Assembly (NCBI GenBank): GCA_964502465.1
Contig: CAZCWX010000217.1
Span: forward strand, 1-12,080
From: CAZCWX01 sp964502465
Lineage (GTDB): Bacteria > Desulfobacterota > Binatia > Bin18
Length of the DNA: 12,080 nucleotides
Reading direction: 5' to 3'
The notes beneath the pieces are model-generated. The model made no database searches. It was not told the DNA's origin and worked only from the letters and a program-made list of their open reading frames with translations. Below, one piece after another: positions 1 to 6,904 of the stretch. Made by a program: the position numbers and the translations under genes. The number at the start of each line of letters is the position of its first letter. The first letter of the stretch is position 1.

Positions 1-1
1 G

Positions 2-103
2 TTGGAACGCTACTTCCGTGACCTGCGGTCAGCCCCGCTGCACACGCTCAAGCGTGACGAGGTGTTGGAAATGCTTGCGACGCTAGCATTAGGGTTTGCA
101 TGA
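2..103 (+). CDS. C-terminal end of a probable acyl-CoA dehydrogenase (partial)
   Basis: Only the last 33 codons and the TGA stop are present; the gene begins before the window. The readable peptide starts LERYFRDLRSAPLHTL and ends in an alanine- and leucine-rich helix. An ERxxRD stretch followed by a short variable turn and a final helix is typical of the C-terminal helical domain of flavin-dependent acyl-CoA dehydrogenases, where the arginine of RD helps bind FAD across the dimer. The identification rests on this short stretch alone. The gene ends 26 bp before the 3' end of the convergent methylmalonate-semialdehyde dehydrogenase gene. That neighbour would fit a role in branched-chain amino acid or short acyl-CoA oxidation, but this is inference. 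Confidence 0.5.
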   Translation: MERYFRDLRSAPLHTLKRDEVLEMLATLALGFA

Positions 104-129
104 AGTGTGGAAGGCGGTCGCAACTGTTG

Positions 130-1590
130 TCACTTCGGCCAGCGCTCCACTACCACTTTCTTTTCGGTATAGAACTCAACCGCATCGCGCCCCGGTCCGT
201 GCAGGTCACCAAAGAAGCTCTCTTTCCACCCACAAAAAGGGAAGAAAGCCATCGGCGCTGCCACTCCCACGTTGATGCCGATGTTCCCGACCTGGGCCTC
301 ATAACGGAATTTCCGTGCCGCAGCCCCACTCCGCGTAAACAGGCAGGCCATGTTGCCATAGTGGTGGCGGTTGACCAGAGTGATGGCTTCATCAATATCC
401 TTAACGTGCATCATTCCCAACACCGGACCAAAGATTTCTGTCTGGGCCAACTGGCTGCCTGGAGTCACGTCCTCGAGGATTGTCGGCTTCAGGAAGTAGC
501 CCTGCTCGTAGCTGGAGATGCGCGCATTGCGGCCGTCTACCACCAACTGCGCTCCTTCTTCCACCCCCGTTCGGATCAGACTTTCAATCCGAGCCTTGCT
601 CTCGGCTCTAATGACCGGTCCCATCTCTATCCCTTCGTTAAGCCCATACCCCACCGTGCGGGAAACCGCTGCTTCTGCCATAGCTTGGGTAAATGCAGAT
701 TTTGCTTCACCTACAGTGATAGCGAGCGAGGCGGCCAGGCAACGCTGCCCGGCGCATCCAAAGGCAGAATCAGCTGCAACGCGAGCTACTTCCTCCAGGT
801 CAGCATCCGGCAAGACAATAAGGGGATTCTTGGCTCCCCCCTGGCATTGGGCACGCTTGCCGTTCGCTGTGGCCCGACTGTAAACATACTTGGCCACTGG
901 TGTAGAGCCCACAAAGCTGACCGCTCGCACCGCAGGGTGATCGAGCAAAGCATCGACGGTCTCTTTCGCACCGTTGACCAGATTGACGACACCTTTCGGT
1001 AAGCCGGCCTGCTCGATCAGCGCAAAGATCTTCTGGGCCGTCATCGGTGTCTTGTCCGAGGGTTTCAAGATAAACGTGTTACCGCAAGCAATGGCGTAGG
1101 GGAGGAACCAGAGGGGGATCATCCCAGGGAAGTTAAAGGGGGTAATCGCCGCAACCACGCCGACCGGCTGACGAATCAGGATTTCGTCGATACCCCGGGA
1201 GATATCTTCGCTGTAGTAGCCCTGCATCAGGGTGGGGATACCACACGCCACCTCCACGTTTTCGATGCCGCGCCGCAACTCGCCTGCAGACTCTGTGTAG
1301 GTCTTACCACACTCGTTAGTGAGAGTGTGTGCGACATCGTCCAGATTCTCTTCGAGCAGGGTTTTCAGTTGAAACAAGAATTGTATCCGCTCTCCAGCAG
1401 GGGTCTGTCGCCATTCTGTAAAAGCGTTGGCAGCCGCCTGTGCAGCGGCGTCCACTTCAGCAGCCGGAGACAGTGGTATGGTCGCAATTACTTCGGCGGT
1501 GGCAGGGTTGAAAATGTCGAGGTGTTCCTCGGCATCAGAGTGGCGCCATTCTCCGTTGATGTAGTTGAGAAGTTGTAGGTTGGTCATCAT
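130..1590 (-). CDS. mmsA: CoA-acylating methylmalonate-semialdehyde dehydrogenase
   Basis: This cytoplasmic NAD-dependent enzyme converts methylmalonate semialdehyde (and malonate semialdehyde) plus CoA to propionyl-CoA (or acetyl-CoA) and CO2, in valine, thymine or myo-inositol breakdown. The 486-residue length is normal for the family. Visible aldehyde dehydrogenase features are the TPFNFP motif with Asn154, the NAD-binding region ILKPSDKTP (174-182), FVGSTPVAKYV (226-236), the catalytic Cys284 in GQRCLA, and TEIFGPV (384-390). The usual general-base glutamate of hydrolytic aldehyde dehydrogenases is absent: the matching segment reads QCQGGAKN (248-255). That change is characteristic of the CoA-dependent MMSDH subgroup. 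A strong Shine-Dalgarno AGGAGG (minus strand, 1600-1595) precedes tandem ATG codons. The second ATG, at 1587, has the better spacing of 7 nt, so the true start may be one codon in. The gene lies 47 bp downstream of the TonB receptor gene and could be cotranscribed with it. The symbol could equally be iolA. Confidence 0.93.
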   Translation of the reverse strand: MMTNLQLLNYINGEWRHSDAEEHLDIFNPATAEVIATIPLSPAAEVDAAAQAAANAFTEWRQTPAGERIQFLFQLKTLLEENLDDVAHTLTNECGKTYTESAGELRRGIENVEVACGIPTLMQGYYSEDISRGIDEILIRQPVGVVAAITPFNFPGMIPLWFLPYAIACGNTFILKPSDKTPMTAQKIFALIEQAGLPKGVVNLVNGAKETVDALLDHPAVRAVSFVGSTPVAKYVYSRATANGKRAQCQGGAKNPLIVLPDADLEEVARVAADSAFGCAGQRCLAASLAITVGEAKSAFTQAMAEAAVSRTVGYGLNEGIEMGPVIRAESKARIESLIRTGVEEGAQLVVDGRNARISSYEQGYFLKPTILEDVTPGSQLAQTEIFGPVLGMMHVKDIDEAITLVNRHHYGNMACLFTRSGAAARKFRYEAQVGNIGINVGVAAPMAFFPFCGWKESFFGDLHGPGRDAVEFYTEKKVVVERWPK

Positions 1591-1637
1591 CTTTCCTCCT
1601 GAGGGGAAGGCCTGGGAATCTCCTCGTCTCTATTCCA

Positions 1638-3830
1638 TTAAAACTTCATCCGTATTCCACCGAACGCGCCAAACGGGGCACCAGGACCGAGGAATCGCTC
1701 GAGTCCGGTTTCGTCAAGCGTGTTTTCGAAAAAGGCGCCATAGGTTTCATATGTAGCATCGAACAGATTCTCAAAACGGAGGAAAACGTCCACGTTTTTG
1801 TATTGATACGAGACCTGAGCATTGGCGACAAAGTATGGGTCCAAGCGTCCTCGCTGATTGGCTTCATCGCCGCGCAAATACTGCGAGCCGACATAGGCAC
1901 CGTCAAAACGGACTCGCCACTGTGGTGTGATGGCGAACTCCACCCCACCGTTTATTCGGTGATTTGGCACTAAGGGGAGGGAATCTCCTTTCTGCACCAA
2001 GGCAACCCGATCTTCATTGGCAAAAGTGAACAGCTCGACATCATCCTCAAAGGTTGCATCCGTGAGGGTATAGTTCACAAACCATTGCCCACGATTCCAG
2101 AGCCCCCTCAGTAAGAATTCGATGCCCTGGCGGCGTGTCGCCTCGACGTTTTGGAAGAATCCGAGTACGCGACTCTGTGGCTCGTTGCGGAACAAGATGT
2201 CGTCTTCAAGATCAGTGCGAAAAAACGCCAGTGTGGCATGGATGTTCGGGAAGAGAGACCAGCGGACCCCAGTTTCCCAGGTTTTTCCTTTGACTGGTTT
2301 GAGAGGAGGGTCGTCAACAATCGCGGTGGGAATCGGGCAGGGTGCTTCGGGATTCGCGCAGGTCAGTTCAATGGCTGTGGGGGCACGATAACTCTGACTA
2401 TAGCTGGCGTAGAGGCTGAGGCCAGTGGTGATCTTGTAGGTCGCTCCGATTGCCGGATTAAACCGCTCAAACCGATGGCTGCCGCTTGCATCCGTCTCAT
2501 CTTCTTCATCGTCGTCACCAGCCAGGCGATCTTTGATGGTGAGAGCGGTGGTATCAAAGCGGCCCGCCGCAGTGACGGCAAGGCGCTCAAGCGGTTCCAC
2601 CGTGACAGTAAGAAACGCCCCTCCTCCATGGGTATTGGATTTGATGTTGGTTTCTAGTTCGAATTCGTCGTTATCTTCCTCTCGTTCCGCAATGCGATGT
2701 GTCAGATTTGCACCGGCATAGTCTATGCCAGCAGCAGCGGTGACAGGTATGTCAAACAGGTTTTCTTGGTACGTCACCTGCACGGTGCTACCCCAACCGT
2801 CCTGTTTTGTCCGTGCATCGACGTCTTCATCAACATCAGCGTTGAACTGTTCAACATGCAAGATGCGGCCGTATATATCCGCTGACAGCGCCAGGCCTGA
2901 GCCAAGCTCGTGGTGGTACGTGCCATTGAGAAACCACAGTTCTGGTGCGAAACGGTCTGGATGGGTGAACACTGCCGAGCGGTCACGTTCGAGGCGACTT
3001 TCCGGCAGCGGTCCGTTTCCAGTCAGGCGATTGTTGATATAGGTAAAAGAGAGCGTGAGATCTTGTGGACCGGCAAGATAGCCAACTTTGCTGAAAAATT
3101 GACCGACATCACTCTTCGAAAAATCACGAAAGCCATCTTCGGTGATCCAGTTGCCAGACAGAAAGTAGTCAATGCTCCCGACCGTTCCACCCGTTTGCAG
3201 CAAAGAACGGAGGCGAGCGAAACTGCCGCCCCACACTTCCGCAGTCGTGCCAGGATTGGTCAAGCCGCGCTTGGTCTGCATGACAATGGCGCCGCCTAAC
3301 GTGTTCCGGCCATACACCGGATTGGAACCTGGGAGCAATTCAATCCGCTCGATCGCATCTGTGGGAATCAAATCCCAATTCACCTGATCAGCCAGCGGCT
3401 CGTTCACCCGGACCCCATCGATAAAGACACTCAGTCCTGGCGGAGTCCCGATGAGGAATGAACTGGTGAAGCCACGGTAGAGGACATCGGGCTGGAAAGG
3501 GTTATTCTGCACGTGGGTTAAGGAAATTCCGGCGAAATCACGAGCGAGAAAATCGGTGAGATTGAGGGTGCCACTGGCGATATAGTCACTCCCCGTAGCC
3601 GTTTGGACATTGACGGGAATGTCTTCCTCAGGCAGAGGAACTGCCATGAGCGGGGTAGTGCCGTGTACCTTAATCTCGGGAAGAGTCAGGAGGGGAGTGG
3701 TTTGGCAAGCGACGCGCGGGGCAAAGCCGAAGAGCGCAGCACATCCGACGATGACGGCAAAAGAGGTGTGGGTGAAGCTCCGCTGAATACGGTGTGCAGG
3801 TGCGAGGTACGTCCCTAGATCAGTCAGCAA
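1638..3830 (-). CDS. TonB-dependent outer-membrane receptor
   Basis: This is an outer-membrane beta-barrel transporter that would take up a chelated metal, siderophore, cobalamin or other large ligand, powered by TonB-ExbB-ExbD. At 730 residues it has a typical length. An N-terminal signal segment with a hydrophobic core (about 24-38) is followed by the plug domain (about 70-188), which has the VFIDGVRVN and IERIELLPGSNPVYGRNTLGG motifs. A 22-strand barrel region follows and ends in GGIRMKF, with the C-terminal phenylalanine expected for BAM-dependent insertion. SYRAPTAIELT (479-489) leads into a small loop between Cys491 and Cys498. Three strongly acidic stretches (331-339, 382-393, 439-446) probably lie in surface loops. 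The start is TTG: AAGGAGGG (3845-3838) sits 7 nt upstream and no ATG suits the signal peptide. The ligand cannot be read from the sequence. The upstream SCO and CusF neighbour hints at metal, perhaps copper. Confidence 0.9.
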   Translation of the reverse strand: MLTDLGTYLAPAHRIQRSFTHTSFAVIVGCAALFGFAPRVACQTTPLLTLPEIKVHGTTPLMAVPLPEEDIPVNVQTATGSDYIASGTLNLTDFLARDFAGISLTHVQNNPFQPDVLYRGFTSSFLIGTPPGLSVFIDGVRVNEPLADQVNWDLIPTDAIERIELLPGSNPVYGRNTLGGAIVMQTKRGLTNPGTTAEVWGGSFARLRSLLQTGGTVGSIDYFLSGNWITEDGFRDFSKSDVGQFFSKVGYLAGPQDLTLSFTYINNRLTGNGPLPESRLERDRSAVFTHPDRFAPELWFLNGTYHHELGSGLALSADIYGRILHVEQFNADVDEDVDARTKQDGWGSTVQVTYQENLFDIPVTAAAGIDYAGANLTHRIAEREEDNDEFELETNIKSNTHGGGAFLTVTVEPLERLAVTAAGRFDTTALTIKDRLAGDDDEEDETDASGSHRFERFNPAIGATYKITTGLSLYASYSQSYRAPTAIELTCANPEAPCPIPTAIVDDPPLKPVKGKTWETGVRWSLFPNIHATLAFFRTDLEDDILFRNEPQSRVLGFFQNVEATRRQGIEFLLRGLWNRGQWFVNYTLTDATFEDDVELFTFANEDRVALVQKGDSLPLVPNHRINGGVEFAITPQWRVRFDGAYVGSQYLRGDEANQRGRLDPYFVANAQVSYQYKNVDVFLRFENLFDATYETYGAFFENTLDETGLERFLGPGAPFGAFGGIRMKF

Positions 3831-3837
3831 TGGAAAA

Positions 3838-3845
3838 CCCTCCTT
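3838..3845 (-). promoter_or_regulatory. Shine-Dalgarno site fixing a TTG start
   Basis: On the minus strand the sequence reads AAGGAGGG followed by 7 nt and TTG. It is a near-perfect ribosome binding site. It decides the start of the TonB-dependent receptor, because no in-frame ATG or GTG stands before the hydrophobic core of the signal peptide. Confidence 0.75.
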
Positions 3846-3884
3846 ACTTAGGAGCCGAGCAGAAATAAGTTGATCGTTCTCATA

Positions 3885-3942
3885 TTGTGGTGCAGGCGTC
3901 CCGCCTGCATTGTGCAGGGCAGGCCAGAGGCCCGCACCACAA
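3885..3942. repeat. Palindromic intergenic element, copy 1 (two nested hairpins)
   Basis: The element is bounded by the 9-bp inverted ends TTGTGGTGC and GCACCACAA. Inside it are a perfect hairpin, TGCAGGCG (3891-3898) with CGCCTGCA (3902-3909) around a 3-nt loop, and a second one, GCAGGCC (3919-3925) with GGCCCGC (3929-3935), carrying one mismatch. A second copy lies at 11967-12025. The left flank TTGATCGTTCT (3870-3880) matches TTGACCGTTCT beside copy 2, and GnATTG follows both copies on the right, so the mobile or conserved unit may be nearer 79 bp. The element sits in the 161-bp gap between the periplasmic protein gene and the receptor gene. It could act as a REP-like transcript-stabilising or attenuating structure. 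It encodes nothing. Confidence 0.8.
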
Positions 3943-3991
3943 GAATTGACCCAGTTATTCTTGCCCAGGTCCTTATTGTTATGTCTATCCG

Positions 3992-4525
3992 CTATAAGCC
4001 GGATTGCTCTTGCCGCACGGATTCCAAGGTATTCACAGAGAAATAATCACGGATAAATTCATCCACATGACTGGCGACACTCTCGCGAACGGTTGAGAGT
4101 TGGTCTTCGCCAACCGTCCCGACCTCGCGGGTCTCCCAGGTTTCTGCGAACTCCTGAATATGCTGATTGCGAATCAGTGTCACTAACTGATTCAAACAGA
4201 CCTCGATGGCATAGGCATACAAGCCATACTGCTTTTTCAGCGCAGCGACATTGACGTAGAGGTACGGAGAACCTGGAGTGGTTTGCCATTCCTCTTTGGT
4301 GAAAACCCGGATTCCTGCTGCATGCAGTTGTCGTTCCACATCTGTTTGCAGTTGCCGCTGCGTTAACCCGTCTTGTTCAGCCTGAGGGGTCATAGGCTCG
4401 ATGACAACGGTGACCCCTGGCAAATCGCGCAGGGTTTCTTTGGCCCGATCTGGTATGTCGGCAAACGCCGCAGAAGCAGACATGAAGAGCAATGCGACTA
4501 CGAACCGATATGCGTGCCTGTTCAT
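3992..4525 (-). CDS. Exported (periplasmic) protein of unknown function
   Basis: The protein has 177 residues. A clear Sec signal peptide has basic residues at 3 and 7, a hydrophobic core VVALLFMSASAA and likely cleavage after AFA (residue 22), leaving a periplasmic protein of about 155 residues. The mature part starts with a helical segment and LPGVTVVIEPM (35-45). It continues with GLTQRQLQTDVERQLHAAGIRV, then SPYLYVNVAALK (86-97), an alternating strand pattern GLYAYAIEVCLNQLV (101-115), and a helical end VRESVASHVDEFIRDYFSVN (146-165). This looks like a small alpha/beta fold; I recall similar unnamed proteins in Nitrospira-like and related genomes but cannot assign a family. The only cysteine is Cys110. 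The start is supported by GAGGAG 6 nt upstream. The gene begins 39 bp after the SCO gene stop, so the two are probably one transcript. Confidence 0.85.
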   Translation of the reverse strand: MNRHAYRFVVALLFMSASAAFADIPDRAKETLRDLPGVTVVIEPMTPQAEQDGLTQRQLQTDVERQLHAAGIRVFTKEEWQTTPGSPYLYVNVAALKKQYGLYAYAIEVCLNQLVTLIRNQHIQEFAETWETREVGTVGEDQLSTVRESVASHVDEFIRDYFSVNTLESVRQEQSGL

Positions 4526-4564
4526 TGCGTTCTCCTCTTCTTTTCAGGATGGCTGAGAGCGGTT

Positions 4565-5461
4565 TTACGAGAGTAGCTTTTCAGTTTCGGTCAACAGGTC
4601 ATCGACCGTAAAGTTGACGCCGACGAATTCTTTAACCACTGTACCATCGCGGTCAATCACACAGGTCAGCAGCCGATGATCGATGATTCCTTCCGGCCCA
4701 CGCTGATAGTCAGCGCCATAGTGAGTCGCAACCATGATAATGTCTCGGGTGGTGCCGGTCAGAAACTTCCACCCTGACAGGTTTGCATTGTATCGTTGGG
4801 CATACGTTTTCAACACGTCCGGGGTATCCCACGAAGGATCGATAGAGACAGAGAGCAGGATCACCTCTTTCCCGAGCCGGTCTCCGAGTTTTCTTTGCAA
4901 ATGAGAGAACTTGGTTGATAACATCGGACATGGCCCTGGACAGCGAGTGAAGATAAAATCCATGAGCACAACTTTCCCGCGAAGACTCGAAAGGGTAAAC
5001 GGCTGGCCATCTTGATCGGTGAGTTGGAAATCCGGTGCGGGAAACGGGGTAAACTCCGCCTCTGCGACCTCTGTTTCGTTGCCATTGGTCTGTGGAAGCG
5101 TGGATTGTGGTTCCTCAGGTTGTGGATCTGCCTGGGGTTTGCTGCTCCCTTTCGCCTCATTTTCCTGCTCGATGGCGATAAGATAGAGGCTGTCTGCTGT
5201 TTGTTCTACGGTAAAAGTAATGTCGTCTCCAGCGTTGATGCCGGCAAGAAGGGCAGGGTCTTTGACGGCGAATTCCATCGTCATCGCCTGCATGAAACCC
5301 GGAATGTCCTCGTGCGAGATCAGCACATTTTTTCGGTCTGCGGTGAGACTCTTCACGGTTCCCCGTGCGGTGAAATGCTGAGGCTCACGCTCTTGCTGGC
5401 AGGCAAGCAGACTGAAGGCGAGAGTGATTGAGAGAATAATAACGGTCCTCGTGCTCTTCAC
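4565..5461 (-). CDS. SCO1/SenC-family copper chaperone lipoprotein with N-terminal CusF-like domain
   Basis: SCO proteins bind copper and help assemble the CuA centre of cytochrome c oxidase in the periplasm, or act as thiol-disulfide reductases there. The 298-residue protein begins with a lipoprotein signal whose lipobox LLAC places lipidated Cys21. A CusF/copper-binding domain follows at about 30-100; His50, Met60 and Met62 (in AMTM) match the CusF ligand pattern, while the stacking tryptophan of CusF is replaced by FMQ. A charged Pro/Glu/Gln-rich linker spans about 101-136. The thioredoxin-like SCO domain (about 140-298) has all three copper ligands, namely the CPGPC motif (Cys174 and Cys178) and His262 in IDHRLLT. 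The start is GTG, with AAGGAG 5 nt upstream. The gene is divergent from hemB and heads a minus-strand group with the periplasmic protein gene. No cytochrome oxidase genes are in the window, so the target is not proven. Confidence 0.93.
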   Translation of the reverse strand: MKSTRTVIILSITLAFSLLACQQEREPQHFTARGTVKSLTADRKNVLISHEDIPGFMQAMTMEFAVKDPALLAGINAGDDITFTVEQTADSLYLIAIEQENEAKGSSKPQADPQPEEPQSTLPQTNGNETEVAEAEFTPFPAPDFQLTDQDGQPFTLSSLRGKVVLMDFIFTRCPGPCPMLSTKFSHLQRKLGDRLGKEVILLSVSIDPSWDTPDVLKTYAQRYNANLSGWKFLTGTTRDIIMVATHYGADYQRGPEGIIDHRLLTCVIDRDGTVVKEFVGVNFTVDDLLTETEKLLS

Positions 5462-5498
5462 GGGATCTCCTTATGTTGTCGTGAACTGACACGATAAT

Positions 5499-5528
5499 TT
5501 GCGGATGCTGTCCTTCCTCATCTATACA
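5499..5528 (+). promoter_or_regulatory. Candidate sigma-70-type promoter for hemB
   Basis: TTGCGG and TATACA are separated by 18 bp in the 163-bp divergent region between the SCO gene and hemB. Transcription would start near 5535 and leave a leader of about 90 nt. The matches are partial (TTG of the -35 box, four of six at -10), so this is only a candidate. No equally good box was seen for the opposite direction, and I saw no recognisable operator or riboswitch in the region. Confidence 0.35.
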
Positions 5529-5624
5529 AATCTGGCTCAGAGCAAAAGGGTCTCCAGAGCAGTTGCGTGTCGAGACGAAAGAGGGAAGAATTGGCACAAT
5601 CAAACCGTATGAGGAGGGGCGGTT

Positions 5625-6596
5625 ATGCGCTTCCCTATTTACCGTGCTCGTCGGCTCCGGCGTAACGAAAACCTGAGACGTGTAGTCAGAGAAACGCAGC
5701 TCAGCGTCAATGACGTGATCATGCCGCTCTTCATCGTTCCTGGCTCGCAGGTGGCCAAGCCTGTGACGTCGATGCCTGGCGTCGCCCAGTTGTCGATCGA
5801 TCGAGCGGTGGAGGAATGCAAGGAAATCAGAGACTTGGGCATTCCTGGGGTCATTTTGTTCGGCATTCCTGACCACAAGGACGCTGTTGGTTCGGATGCC
5901 TACAATGACCAGGGCATTATTCAGCGTGCGTTGCAGACGCTCAAAGAGCAGGTGCCCGGACTCTTGCTGATCACCGATGTGTGCTTTTGTGAGTATACGG
6001 ACCATGGACACTGCGGCATTGTGAAGGGCCAGGATGTCGATAATGATGCGACTCTGGCAATCCTGGTCAAAGAAGCCCTGTCTCATGCTCGTGCAGGAGC
6101 CGACATGGTAGCGCCTTCGGACATGATGGATGGACGGGTCGGTGCCATCCGTCAGGCGTTAGATAGTGAGGGGTTCCCGCACATCCCGATTATGGCGTAC
6201 TCGGCCAAGTTTGCGTCCGGGTTTTATGGCCCGTTTCGTGAAGCGGCCGAATCGACCCCGCAGTTTGGTGACCGGCGTTCGTACCAAATGGACCCTGCAA
6301 ACGGAGATGAGGCGCTCAGGGAAGTGGACATGGACATTGCCGAAGGCGCGGATATTGTCATGGTGAAGCCTGCTCTACCGTACCTGGATATTATTCGTCG
6401 GGTGAAGGAGAAATTCGGCTATCCAGTGGCAGCGTACCATGTCAGCGGTGAATATGCCATGATTAAGGCCGCCGCGCTGAACGGTTGGCTTGATGAAGAA
6501 CGAGTCATGTTGGAAGCCCTGACCAGCATCAAGCGGGCAGGGGCGGACATTATTCTCACCTACTTTGCCAAGGATGCAGCCCGGGTGCTGAAATAA
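5625..6596 (+). CDS. hemB: Delta-aminolevulinic acid dehydratase (porphobilinogen synthase)
   Basis: This cytoplasmic enzyme condenses two 5-aminolevulinate molecules to porphobilinogen, the second common step of haem, sirohaem and cobalamin synthesis. The 323-residue length is normal. The N-terminal arm RFPIYRARRLRRN is the usual octamer-forming arm. The active-site zinc cluster is intact: DVCFCEYTDHGHC gives Cys120, Cys122 and Cys130, so this is the zinc-dependent rather than the magnesium-only aspartate type. The two Schiff-base lysines are Lys195 (AYSAKFAS) and Lys248 (MVKPALPYLD). SGEYAMIKAA (274-283) and the C-terminal YFAKDAARVL are also typical. The ATG start is fixed by GAGGAGGGG at 5611-5619 with 5-nt spacing. 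The gene stands alone, divergent from the SCO gene. No other haem genes are in view. Confidence 0.97.
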   Translation: MRFPIYRARRLRRNENLRRVVRETQLSVNDVIMPLFIVPGSQVAKPVTSMPGVAQLSIDRAVEECKEIRDLGIPGVILFGIPDHKDAVGSDAYNDQGIIQRALQTLKEQVPGLLLITDVCFCEYTDHGHCGIVKGQDVDNDATLAILVKEALSHARAGADMVAPSDMMDGRVGAIRQALDSEGFPHIPIMAYSAKFASGFYGPFREAAESTPQFGDRRSYQMDPANGDEALREVDMDIAEGADIVMVKPALPYLDIIRRVKEKFGYPVAAYHVSGEYAMIKAAALNGWLDEERVMLEALTSIKRAGADIILTYFAKDAARVLK

Positions 6597-6598
6597 GG

Positions 6599-6626
6599 GC
6601 GGAAAGCGGAAAACGTGAAACGTCAA
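6599..6626. repeat. Degenerate heptamer tandem repeat
   Basis: Immediately after the hemB stop, four consecutive 7-bp units read GCGGAAA, GCGGAAA, ACGTGAA and ACGTCAA. The first two are identical, and the last two differ from each other by one base. The pattern resembles the short GAAACGT-type strings seen between genes in some uncultured bacterial genomes. It carries no evident hairpin or T-run, so it is not an intrinsic terminator. Confidence 0.55.
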
Positions 6627-6700
6627 ATAGGGGCGGAGCATCACGCGTTAGGTTTTGCGAGTGAGTTTCCTGCAATGTGGGCTCGCCTTGTCGTCAACTG

Positions 6701-6868
6701 ATGGCACGCAAGAAATCACCATCTCTAGACCAACTTGAAGCCCTGCGACGAGTGCGAAAACCTCTTCCACCCCCCACTCGGTCCAAAGCGGATGAGAAAC
6801 GCTACCGTCGAGCAGCCGAACGACGCAGTATGCGCCAAGAGGTTGAGCGTGACAAAGAGGAAGAGTAA
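6701..6868 (+). CDS. Small basic protein of unknown function (55 aa)
   Basis: This reading frame of 55 codons begins MARKKSPSLDQLEALRRVRK, then has a proline turn PLPPPTR, and ends in a highly charged helix rich in Arg, Lys and Glu (about 37-55). It has no signal peptide, membrane segment or cysteine. The helix-PPP-helix layout and strong charge suggest a nucleic-acid- or ribosome-associated small protein, but that is a guess. I have the impression of similar unnamed short proteins in related genomes without being able to name a family. No good Shine-Dalgarno precedes the ATG; an upstream in-frame GTG at 6677 would add eight residues of unlikely composition. The stop lies 36 bp before the next gene, which has its own strong ribosome binding site. 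Confidence 0.6.
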   Translation: MARKKSPSLDQLEALRRVRKPLPPPTRSKADEKRYRRAAERRSMRQEVERDKEEE

Positions 6869-6904
6869 ACTAGAGGGTACCTTGTTCAAGGAGGAGGAAA
6901 AGCA

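Noticed and set aside
100..1002. 300-codon plus-strand reading frame whose ATG overlaps the TGA of the first gene (ATGA)
   Set aside because: It lies wholly antisense to the methylmalonate-semialdehyde dehydrogenase, whose motifs are unambiguous. Its peptide has irregular composition with no recognisable domain; the ATGA overlap is chance.
1591..1637. Possible terminator between the TonB receptor and the methylmalonate-semialdehyde dehydrogenase gene
   Set aside because: Only a weak 5-bp TGGAAT/ATTCC-like pairing is present, with no T-run on the minus strand, so readthrough is more likely.
2151..2657. 168-codon plus-strand frame inside the TonB receptor gene
   Set aside because: It is an antisense shadow of a well-supported receptor. 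It has no ribosome site and no domain-like pattern.
3885..3942. Possible start of a CRISPR array, because of a palindromic repeat
   Set aside because: The two copies are 8 kb apart, and there are no regularly spaced repeats and no cas genes.
5385..6086. 233-codon minus-strand frame spanning the start of the SCO gene, the divergent region and the 5' half of hemB
   Set aside because: It is antisense to hemB and overlaps two genes with clear starts. It has many His and Arg residues typical of shadow frames and no ribosome binding site.
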